DNA of 14,338 nucleotides from Candidatus Sumerlaeota bacterium (GTDB taxonomy: Bacteria > Sumerlaeota > Sumerlaeia > JADFCT01). This document shows positions 6,892-13,535 of this stretch, piece by piece. The translations under genes and the position numbers were made by a program. The notes beneath the pieces are model-generated. The model saw only the letters and a list, made by a program, of their open reading frames with translations. It was not told where the DNA came from and did not search any database. The DNA is taken from assembly GCA_026398575.1 (NCBI GenBank), contig JAPLSP010000256.1, forward strand, positions 1 through 14,338. The letters are read 5' to 3'. Position 1 is the stretch's first letter. Each line of letters begins with the position of its first letter.

Positions 6892-8052
6892 ATGTCCAAA
6901 CAGAGCAAGTTGCGGCTCGGCATCATCGGCGTCGGCGGCATGGGGCGCGAGCATTCGAGGATTATCCGCGAAAAAGTCACGCGGTGCGAATTGACGGCAG
7001 TTTGCGACATTGATCCGCGGCGGCGCGAGTTCTTCCCGGGACTCACGTTTTTTGAGCGCAGCGAGGAATTGATCCGCTCGGGACTGGTGGACGCCGTGCT
7101 CATCGCCACGCCGCATTATTTTCATACCACGATTGGGATTGACGCGCTCGAACAAGGCCTTCATGTGCTGGTCGAGAAGCCCATTTCCGTCCACAAAGCC
7201 GATTGCGAACGGCTGATCGCGGCGCACAAGCGGCGCGGACAGGTCTTCGCGGCGATGTTCAATCAGCGCACCGATCCGCATTATATCCGCATCAAGCGCC
7301 TGATCGAACAGGGCGAACTGGGCGCCATCCAGCGCGTCAACTGGATCATCACCGACTGGTTCCGCACCGAAGCCTATTATCGCTCGGGCGGATGGCGGGC
7401 GACCTGGAAGGGCGAGGGCGGCGGCGTCCTGCTCAACCAATGCCCGCATAACCTCGACCTGTTGCAGTGGCTGTGCGGAATGCCGAAGCGCGTCCGGGCT
7501 TTCTGCGCGCTGGGCAAATATCACGACATCGAAGTCGAGGACGAAGTGACGGCGTATATGGAATACGCCAACGGCGCCACGGCGGTCTTCGCCACCACCA
7601 CCGGCGAAGCGCCCGGCGCCAATCGTCTCGAAATCGCGGGAGACCGCGGCAAGGTTGTCTGCGAAAGCGGCAAAGTGACCTTCATCCGCAATGAAATGGG
7701 CGCGAAAGAATTCTGCAAAACATCCAAGGAATCTTTCGCCACGCCGCAGCGATGGAACATTGACATCCCTATCGCGGGCAACGGCTCGCAGCACGCCGGC
7801 ATCGAGCAAAACTTCGTGGACGCCATCTTGGACGGCGCGCCGCTGATCGCCCCCGCGCGCGAAGGCATTCGTTCCGTCGAGTTGGCCAACGCCATGCTCT
7901 ATTCCTCGCTGCTCGGCAAAACCGTGGAATTGCCGCTCGACGGCAAGGCCTACGAGCGCAAGCTCAAGCAGTTGATCGCAGGATCGAAAACCAAGAAGAA
8001 AGTCGTAGAGCAAAAGAGCGTTGAAATGGGAAAATCATTCGGCAAAGCCTAG
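6892..8052 (+). CDS. Gfo/Idh/MocA-family NAD(P)-dependent oxidoreductase
   Basis: The 386-aa cytosolic enzyme has an N-terminal Rossmann fold with LGIIGVGGMGREH (9-21), an acidic stretch at CDIDPRRR (38-45) where the nucleotide ribose is usually bound, and the family EKP motif at 95-97 (K96 catalytic). The C-terminal substrate domain carries GEGGGVLLNQCPHNLDLLQW, with H186 and D189 at the usual catalytic positions. Members oxidise or reduce sugars, inositols and sugar derivatives; the substrate cannot be read from sequence. The start is supported by AAGGA eight bases upstream. The last 30 residues are Lys-rich and go beyond the usual family end. An isomerase gene follows after 87 bp on the same strand, fitting a sugar-catabolic pair. 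Confidence 0.93.
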   Translation: MSKQSKLRLGIIGVGGMGREHSRIIREKVTRCELTAVCDIDPRRREFFPGLTFFERSEELIRSGLVDAVLIATPHYFHTTIGIDALEQGLHVLVEKPISVHKADCERLIAAHKRRGQVFAAMFNQRTDPHYIRIKRLIEQGELGAIQRVNWIITDWFRTEAYYRSGGWRATWKGEGGGVLLNQCPHNLDLLQWLCGMPKRVRAFCALGKYHDIEVEDEVTAYMEYANGATAVFATTTGEAPGANRLEIAGDRGKVVCESGKVTFIRNEMGAKEFCKTSKESFATPQRWNIDIPIAGNGSQHAGIEQNFVDAILDGAPLIAPAREGIRSVELANAMLYSSLLGKTVELPLDGKAYERKLKQLIAGSKTKKKVVEQKSVEMGKSFGKA

Positions 8053-8067
8053 CCCCAAAGCCTCGAT

Positions 8068-8112
8068 CTGACCCGTCCGACCCGTCCGACCCGTCTGATT
8101 GACTCGCCTGAC
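8068..8112 (+). repeat. 9-bp tandem array between the two sugar genes
   Basis: Three clear units of (C/T)YGACCCGT-type sequence (CTGACCCGT then CCGACCCGT twice) are followed by two degenerate units in the same phase. The array takes up half of the 87-bp intergenic gap and ends about 28 bases before the next start codon. Confidence 0.8.
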
Positions 8113-8139
8113 CCAAAATCCAACCAAGGAGCCACACCC

Positions 8140-9036
8140 ATGTATCTCACCGGATTCGCTGATGAAGCGGCCAAAGACATTGACGGCCAGATTCGCGCCA
8201 CCAAGGAACTCGGCTGGACCAACATCGAATCGCGCGCCATTGATGGGTCCAACATCCATGACATCTCGGACGAGGAGTTCGACAAAGTTTATGGCAAACT
8301 CGAGGAAGCCGGCGTCAAAATCAATTGCTTCGGCTCGGCCGTTGCCAACTGGGGCAAGCAGATCAACGAGCCATTCGATTCTTCGCTGGCCGAAACGCGC
8401 CGCGCCATTCCGCGCATGAAGCGCCTGGGCGCGAAACTCATCCGCATCATGAGCTTCGCCGTCCTGAAGGATCGCGAGCCCAACGACCAGATGGAAGACG
8501 AACGCTTCCGCCGCGTGCGCGTCCTCCATAAAATGTTCACGGATGAAGGCCTCACCCCCGTTCATGAAAACTGCATGAACTACGGCGGCATGGGATGGAC
8601 CTTTACGCTGCGCCTACTTGAAAACGTCCCGGGATTGAAGTTGGTGTTCGATACCGGCAATCCCGTTTTCTCCGATGACCGCAGCAAGCCCAAGCCCCAT
8701 CCGAAACAGAGCTCCTGGGAGTTCTACAGCCACGTCAAAGACCACATCGCCTACGTCCACATCAAGGACGGCGTCTGGGACGCCCCGAATCAGAAGAGCA
8801 TTTTTACGTATCCCGGCGAAGGACAGGGCGACGTGCGGCGCATCGTGGCCGACCTGATCGCGCGTCGTTATGATGGCGGCATCTCCATCGAACCGCACCT
8901 GGCCGTCGTCTTCCACGACGCCTCCATCAAGTCCGATGATGCCGTCCGCTATGCCAACTACGTCGAATATGGCCGCCGCATGATGCGCATGATCGAAGAC
9001 ATCAAATCCGAAAAGAAAAAAGCCAAAAAGTCTTAG
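8140..9036 (+). CDS. Sugar phosphate isomerase/epimerase-like TIM-barrel protein (xylose isomerase-like fold)
   Basis: The 298-aa protein matches the AP_endonuc_2 / xylose-isomerase-like TIM-barrel superfamily. The four strand ends that normally hold a divalent metal are recognisable: VHEN (E143), LVFDTGN (D171), AYVHIKDG (H207) and SIEPH (E251). GEGQGDV (227-232 region) is the usual loop before the last strands. Relatives include inosose dehydratases, hydroxypyruvate isomerases and sugar 3-epimerases; which reaction applies here is not decidable. The ATG is preceded by AGGAG with about eight bases of spacing. It follows the Gfo/Idh gene, a common pairing in polyol and keto-sugar breakdown. 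The C-terminus ends in a Lys-rich tail (KSEKKKAKKS) much like that of its neighbour. Confidence 0.92.
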   Translation: MYLTGFADEAAKDIDGQIRATKELGWTNIESRAIDGSNIHDISDEEFDKVYGKLEEAGVKINCFGSAVANWGKQINEPFDSSLAETRRAIPRMKRLGAKLIRIMSFAVLKDREPNDQMEDERFRRVRVLHKMFTDEGLTPVHENCMNYGGMGWTFTLRLLENVPGLKLVFDTGNPVFSDDRSKPKPHPKQSSWEFYSHVKDHIAYVHIKDGVWDAPNQKSIFTYPGEGQGDVRRIVADLIARRYDGGISIEPHLAVVFHDASIKSDDAVRYANYVEYGRRMMRMIEDIKSEKKKAKKS

Positions 9037-9050
9037 GAAAGGCCGCGTTG

Positions 9051-9090
9051 GTCCGTGCCCGTCCGTGCCAGTCCGTGTCAGTCCGTGCCA
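9051..9090. repeat. 10-bp tandem array between convergent genes (4 units)
   Basis: Four units of GTCCGTGCCA, two of them with single changes, fill most of the 57-bp gap between the stop codons of the isomerase and the 58-aa gene. No hairpin terminator is visible there. Confidence 0.88.
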
Positions 9091-9093
9091 GCC

Positions 9094-9270
9094 TCACTTC
9101 GCCTTAAAAAACCGGCTATCCGTCCCCCCGGCGCCAATGCGCACCGTGATGGGCCGCATGCACTTCGGGCAACGCCCTGCGTAGGCGGTCCCTTCCTTGT
9201 TGATATATATGCGCGCATAAACCTTGCAGCATTCAAACTGCACGCCGATATATTTGCGTGGTTCGTCCAT
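9094..9270 (-). CDS. 58-aa four-cysteine protein, putative zinc-binding
   Basis: The small protein reads YIGVQFECCKVYARIYINKE and then AYAGRCPKCMRP, with cysteines at 14, 15, 34 and 37. CC plus CPxC is compatible with one bound zinc or another metal, in a compact beta-rich fold; two antiparallel strands (KVYARIYIN and ITVRIG) are likely. It resembles conserved uncharacterised proteins I associate with Planctomycetota-like genomes, from memory only. The ATG at 9270 was chosen over the longer frame starting at 9342 because the longer form overlaps the upstream lipoprotein gene by 38 bases and adds low-complexity residues. The chosen start has only a weak purine-rich site. It lies 34 bp after the DUF2341 lipoprotein gene, so the two are probably co-transcribed. 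Confidence 0.7.
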   Translation of the reverse strand: MDEPRKYIGVQFECCKVYARIYINKEGTAYAGRCPKCMRPITVRIGAGGTDSRFFKAK

Positions 9271-9304
9271 TTTCAATGATCGCGCTTCGCCGCTTCCATT
9301 GGAG

Positions 9305-10546
9305 TTATCCCCGAATCTCCGCCGCAGGCTCCACGGGAGCATAAGGCCGCACTGCCACCCAATCCAAAGCCAGACACATCGAAGGTTTGCCCCACGTGGT
9401 GACGAGAAACCTTAAGCATGTTGGCTTGTCGGTCTTTCCCGTGGTATAGATGATTTTCTCTTCGCCTGCGCCTTTGTCGCGAACGTAAATCAGGTTGTCG
9501 CGCGATGCCTTGCCGTTATACGACAGGCGTTGCCGGAACCAGATATCATTCCAAAACGGACTCAGCTTGGTCGCGGAGGGTTTATCCGTGCTCGATTCAT
9601 GATCGCGGCAAAAAAACGTGTTGAAAATAGGACCATAGAATCCGTATGGCGGAGCGAAGTGATTCATATAGCAATAAGTTACTCCGGTTTCCATGTCCGC
9701 CGACAGGATGCTCAGGTGCCCTGCAACTTGATCGGGAAATGGCTTCATGCGCGTCAGGCGGCAGCGGCTTTCTACCGTCAAATGCGGAGGAAATTCCTGG
9801 CGCGTTTTGGCCCAGCCCCCCTCATAATTCCCGTCGCCGCCATAGATGCAAAGCGAACCGTCCTTGACAATCACGCCCTGCAAGCCATCGCTGGCGTCGC
9901 GCCCGCGCTCCCAGCGCTTCCCATCGAAACCATTCGAAAAATCATCGAAGAAAAGGAAGGTCTTGCTGCCTTCGCTGGCCGAGCCGGTCGCGTCATTGCC
10001 ATAATAAAGCGATATCGCCGTGTCGCTCTCCGCCTCCAGGCGCGGAACTCTCACCCAGACCGTCGCCGCCGCGGGCGTGGCTTCTTCCAGCCAATAATTC
10101 AGTTCCTTGTCGCGGGCGTCCGTGAATCGCAGATCGCCATAATTCTGCTGCATTCCCGCTTTGCGCGGAACCTTCAGCTTAACCGGATAATCTTTCAGCG
10201 TGTCCCAGGTATTGTTGATGACAGTTAGGCAGCTGAATTTCCAGTTCCGCTTGGAAAAAGGCATGACGGGAAGGGACAGCGTGGCCATGACAGGATTCGA
10301 AGTGAGCGTTCTTGGCGCTGTGGGAGGCGCCGGCTTGGCCGGTTCCGGCGTTGTCGGCTTGGCCGTAACGCTGGCCGTTGCGGCGCCTTTTCCGCCGGGC
10401 GGCTCTTGGTACACATTTATGGTGATGCAACCCTCGAGCAGGCATAGCGCGGCGCAGATTGCAGCGGCGATCAATGGCGCGGTGGATTCCTGCAAAAATC
10501 TATCAATTTTAATATCGCGATAATTCTTCGAGCGCATAGATTTCAT
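9305..10546 (-). CDS. DUF2341-containing secreted lipoprotein
   Basis: The 413-aa protein has a basic n-region, a hydrophobic stretch (24-37) and LLEGC ending at C40, a lipobox with an unusual Glu, so membrane anchoring is likely. Residues 51-82 are a Pro/Ala/Thr linker. Residues 101-185 fit DUF2341: DYPVKLKV, GDLRFTDARDKELNYWLEE, WVRVP and SLYYGN. SxASEGSKTFLFFDDFS then leads into a second beta-sandwich region (199-405) that may be of the concanavalin/LamG or DUF1349 type. Such domains occur in envelope and carbohydrate-associated proteins and are usually non-catalytic; a glycan-binding role is inference. GGAGAGG lies about eight bases before ATG 10546. It is divergent from the coiled-coil/TPR gene. 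No frameshift or truncation is seen. Confidence 0.85.
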   Translation of the reverse strand: MKSMRSKNYRDIKIDRFLQESTAPLIAAAICAALCLLEGCITINVYQEPPGGKGAATASVTAKPTTPEPAKPAPPTAPRTLTSNPVMATLSLPVMPFSKRNWKFSCLTVINNTWDTLKDYPVKLKVPRKAGMQQNYGDLRFTDARDKELNYWLEEATPAAATVWVRVPRLEAESDTAISLYYGNDATGSASEGSKTFLFFDDFSNGFDGKRWERGRDASDGLQGVIVKDGSLCIYGGDGNYEGGWAKTRQEFPPHLTVESRCRLTRMKPFPDQVAGHLSILSADMETGVTYCYMNHFAPPYGFYGPIFNTFFCRDHESSTDKPSATKLSPFWNDIWFRQRLSYNGKASRDNLIYVRDKGAGEEKIIYTTGKTDKPTCLRFLVTTWGKPSMCLALDWVAVRPYAPVEPAAEIRG

Positions 10547-10613
10547 AAGAATCCTCTCCCCAAAAAAGACAAAAGAAGCATATCGGAATCAGCTCCCATA
10601 AGTCTATCGGTTA

Positions 10614-10621
10614 ATTATAAT
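10614..10621. promoter_or_regulatory. Palindromic -10-like element in the divergent intergenic region
   Basis: ATTATAAT reads the same on both strands, giving a TATAAT hexamer in each direction. It sits 68 bp before the lipoprotein start and about 160 bp before the coiled-coil/TPR start. No convincing -35 hexamer is at the right distance on either strand. The 233-bp region otherwise holds no gene. Confidence 0.3.
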
Positions 10622-10677
10622 GAAGATGCCATGATGGCGGCGTGGGAGTGTTTCCGCAAGGTTTTGAGGTTTGCCAT

Positions 10678-10707
10678 TTGACAAGAGGCGCCCCAATCGG
10701 CCATAAA
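10678..10707 (+). promoter_or_regulatory. Candidate sigma70-type promoter for the coiled-coil/TPR gene
   Basis: A perfect TTGACA at 10678-10683 is followed after 18 bases by CATAAA (10702-10707), four of six matches to TATAAT. It would start transcription near 10714, giving a leader of about 65 bases before ATG 10780. Confidence 0.35.
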
Positions 10708-10779
10708 TTATTCTCGTTTTTTTTGCGCCCCCATCGTCATGAAATTAGCGACGTAAATAATGTATCGAATGGCGCTGTT

Positions 10780-13308
10780 ATGCTAAACAACAAGAAACTC
10801 AGCGATCGTCTTTATGGCGTCGCATATCCTTGGGCGATGGCAATGGCGCTCGTTTGGCTGTCGCCTTTTTCGATTTTAGCGCAAGCGCCTACGTCGCCTT
10901 CCGTCACGAGCCCCGCTGGCGCCTCCGCCATCAAAGCCCTGGCGCCTGCCGTCGCGGCGCCGCCGTCCACATCGTCTCAAAGTTTGCTGGACGCCGAGCG
11001 CGCCCAGGCGCAGGCGCTGCGCGCGGAGTTGGAAACGGCGCGCAAGGAAACCGAAGCGGCGCGCAAAGAAACGCAAGCAGCGCAAGTCGCTCTCACAGCC
11101 GCCCGCAAAGAGGCGGAAGAGGCGCGTAAAGCCCTCGATGCCGAACGCCTGGCGCGGGAAACAGAGAAAAAAGAGGCGGATGCCGCGCGCAAGCAAGCCG
11201 ACGCCGCGCTCAAGGACGCCGATGCTGCGCATAAAGAAGCCGACGCCGCCCGCAAAGAAGCCGAAGCGGCGCGCAGCGAAGCGCAGGCCGCACGCCTGAC
11301 CTCGGCTACCGCGACACGCGAAGCCTTGGAAGCGAAGACGTCCGCCACCGCCGCGCGTCAGGAATCCGAGAAAGCCAAACAGGAAGCTCAAGCCGCCCGC
11401 ACGCAAGCGGAAACCGCGCACAAGGAGTCGGAAGCCGCTAAAAACGATGCCGCGGCTTCGCGCAAACAAGCCGACGCAGCCCGTCAAACCGCGGAAGAAA
11501 CACGCAAAGAATCCGACAAAGCCAAACTGGATGCGCAAGCCGCCCGCAAGGAGGCGGAGGCGGCCAAGTCCGAAGCGCAAACAAGCCGCAAGGAAATGGA
11601 AGCCGCGCGCCAGGAGGCCGCCGCCAGCCGGCAGGCAGCCGCTGACGCGCAAGTCCAACTCGGCACGTCTTTTCTGGACCAGAAAAAATTCGACGAGGCG
11701 CAGGCGCGCTTTGCCAAGGCAGCCGAATTGGCGCCTGCGTGGAGCCGGCCTCAGCTGGGATTGGCGCGGGTGGCGCGCGCGCGCGATCAGCATCCGGCGG
11801 CCGATAAGTCCCTTCTCAAGGCGCTGGAGATCGAAGTCAATGCCGAGACGCGCGGCCTTCTGCTGGAACATGCCCGGGCCTATCTCGGCGCTCAGCGCTT
11901 CAAGGACGCCCTGGGTCTGTTGCGTCCCGCGCAGGCGCGTGTCAATACGGACCCTGAGTTCTTGGCCGAGTTTATCAACGCCTGCAACGGCACGAAACAA
12001 TATGACGATGGGATTGCCGCGGGCGCCGCCGCCGTCAAAGCCTATCTGGCCGCCGACGCCGCCGACAAACGCAAGGCCATGCAGCTGCCCCTGTTCGTGC
12101 CGCAGTTGGCCGTGGCTCTGAGACAAAAACAAGCGCTGGCCGACGCCATCAAGCAGGTGGACGAGGCCTTGGCAAAGAAGCCGGCGCCCGAAGCCGATAA
12201 GGAAATCCTTCTTCCTTATTGCGAAACGATTGCGGCGGCGCTGATGGAAGCCAAAAAACCCGCCGAAGCCCAGCCGTATTATGAACGCGCCATCAAGATC
12301 GCTCCCGGAAATGCCGAGCTGCGCCGGGCGGCGGCCCGCGTCATTCGCCGCATCCATCGCGACAAACTGGACGAGGCCATCGAGTATTTGAAGAAAGCCC
12401 TGGAAGCCATCCCCGGCGATAAGGGCATCCGCGATGACTTGGGAGGCTATCTCTTCGACGCCGAAAAATTTGCGGACTCGGAAAAAATTTTCCGGGACCT
12501 GTCGGATCAAAATCCGCAGGAAAGCTCCTACAAAGATCGCATCCTGCAATGCATGGCCCGCCGGGCGCATTTCGTCGAGGGCCGGCGCATGATCCTCGAT
12601 ATCATGAAAGGCATTCAGGAATCCAAATTGCCGCCGGATCAAAAAGCAAACGAACTGGAAAATCTGGCCTCCCGGCATCGGGAGATCGTCCTCAATACCG
12701 ATCTCATCACTTCACGCATTATCGAGACGCGCGAACGGCTTCTCCGCGATCCCGACAGCGCCGCGCTGCACGACCGTCTGGGAGACGACCTGCTGGATAC
12801 GGGCCAGGGCGAGCTGGCTGTCGCCGAGCACCTGATCGCGGCGCGGCTGAAAAACAACGGCGACGTGCTGGTCAATCACGCCCGGAATCTGACGAACAGC
12901 GATCTGGGCGAATACGCGCTGCTCTATATCAAAGCGGTGGTGGATCATTTCCCGGCGCATTCCAAGACCTTCGAGACGATCAACCTTTATCAGCAGATTT
13001 ACCGTCATTATGACGATACGGCGGTTTTCGACACCCGGCGAGGCATCGGCTATCAACTCAGCGAAGAAGCCTGCCGGACGATCGCCCAGAATCCCGCGGC
13101 CCCGCGCAAGGTGCGCGATTCCGGCGAGGTCGAGCGCATTCGCTATCATTATATCAACTCGCCCCACAGCGAGGAAGTGGGACTGCAAGCCAAAGCCGAT
13201 TATGAGGCGCTGATCAATCGTCCCAACGCCTCTGAAAATCTGCGCAATGAAGCGCGCAGCCGGATCGCGCAAATAGAAAGCGCCTGGCTGTCGCGGTTCA
13301 AGAAATAA
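10780..13308 (+). CDS. Exported coiled-coil plus TPR protein
   Basis: The 842-aa form starts at ATG 10780, because a signal peptide follows directly (basic NKKLSDR, hydrophobic 15-33, likely cut near ILAQA/PTSP). An upstream in-frame ATG at 10642 would add 46 residues ahead of the signal and is less likely. No good ribosome site precedes either. Residues 85-287 are 29 uninterrupted heptads of the xAARKEA type, rich in Ala, Lys, Glu and Arg, implying a long Ala-core coiled coil. From about 291 to the C-terminus the protein is alpha-helical with TPR-like repeats (LGTSFLDQKKFDEAQARFAK; EAQPYYERAIKIAPGNAELR; DEAIEYLKKALEAIPGDKGI). The architecture recalls the TolA helix and CpoB (coiled coil plus TPR), but it is far larger, so the comparison is only structural. 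It probably acts in the periplasm as a scaffold. No catalytic motif is seen. Confidence 0.88.
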   Translation: MLNNKKLSDRLYGVAYPWAMAMALVWLSPFSILAQAPTSPSVTSPAGASAIKALAPAVAAPPSTSSQSLLDAERAQAQALRAELETARKETEAARKETQAAQVALTAARKEAEEARKALDAERLARETEKKEADAARKQADAALKDADAAHKEADAARKEAEAARSEAQAARLTSATATREALEAKTSATAARQESEKAKQEAQAARTQAETAHKESEAAKNDAAASRKQADAARQTAEETRKESDKAKLDAQAARKEAEAAKSEAQTSRKEMEAARQEAAASRQAAADAQVQLGTSFLDQKKFDEAQARFAKAAELAPAWSRPQLGLARVARARDQHPAADKSLLKALEIEVNAETRGLLLEHARAYLGAQRFKDALGLLRPAQARVNTDPEFLAEFINACNGTKQYDDGIAAGAAAVKAYLAADAADKRKAMQLPLFVPQLAVALRQKQALADAIKQVDEALAKKPAPEADKEILLPYCETIAAALMEAKKPAEAQPYYERAIKIAPGNAELRRAAARVIRRIHRDKLDEAIEYLKKALEAIPGDKGIRDDLGGYLFDAEKFADSEKIFRDLSDQNPQESSYKDRILQCMARRAHFVEGRRMILDIMKGIQESKLPPDQKANELENLASRHREIVLNTDLITSRIIETRERLLRDPDSAALHDRLGDDLLDTGQGELAVAEHLIAARLKNNGDVLVNHARNLTNSDLGEYALLYIKAVVDHFPAHSKTFETINLYQQIYRHYDDTAVFDTRRGIGYQLSEEACRTIAQNPAAPRKVRDSGEVERIRYHYINSPHSEEVGLQAKADYEALINRPNASENLRNEARSRIAQIESAWLSRFKK
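11032..11640 (+). repeat. 21-bp-period coding repeat (29 heptads)
   Basis: The DNA encoding the coiled coil has a degenerate 21-base period, one heptad per unit, over 609 bp without a phase break. Units vary widely at the base level (gccgacgccgcccgcaaag and similar), so this is an old, protein-level repeat rather than a recent duplication. Confidence 0.85.
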
Positions 13309-13332
13309 GCGAATAGCTCAATTTCCAATGTT

Positions 13333-13521
13333 GGAAGTCGGAAATTGGAAACTGGAAACTGGAAACTGGAAACTGGAAATTGGAAATTGGAAACTGGAAA
13401 TTGGAAACTGGAAATTGGAAACTGGAAACTGGAAGTTGGAAACTGGAAATTGGAAACTGGAAACTGGAAGTTGGAAATTGGAAACTGGAAATTGGAAGTT
13501 GGAAGTTGGAAATTGGAAATT
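13333..13521. repeat. 27-unit heptamer array (GGAAACT / GGAAATT / GGAAGTT)
   Basis: Twenty-seven consecutive 7-mers run in strict phase. The first four bases are GGAA in every unit, the last is T in all but the first, and only positions 5-6 vary (AC, AT or GT). Units 11-15 (13403-13437) and 16-20 (13438-13472) are identical 35-bp blocks. None of the heptamers contains a stop codon in any of the six frames. The array fills most of the 227-bp gap between the TPR gene and the glycosidase-like gene and ends 14 bases before the latter's ATG. Confidence 0.97.
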
Positions 13522-13535
13522 GCGGTTCGCTCTTT

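Noticed and set aside
6874..8013. 379-aa open frame on the minus strand opposite the Gfo/Idh gene
   Set aside because: The plus-strand frame carries a full set of Gfo/Idh motifs and a ribosome site; the antisense frame has no recognisable motif.
9271..9342. Longer start for the 58-aa cysteine protein at 9342
   Set aside because: It overlaps the end of the lipoprotein gene by 38 bp and adds low-complexity residues not matching the compact remainder.
10642..10779. 46-residue N-terminal extension of the coiled-coil/TPR protein
   Set aside because: It would bury the signal peptide in the protein; a perfect TTGACA lies within the extension, and the sequence there has no domain-like character.
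10876..12678. 600-aa open frame on the minus strand opposite the coiled-coil/TPR gene
   Set aside because: It is the antisense shadow of GC-rich, Ala/Lys/Glu-repetitive coding DNA. Its product is a Phe/Leu/Gly/Arg-rich periodic sequence with no signal or domain, and the plus frame has a signal peptide, heptads and TPRs.
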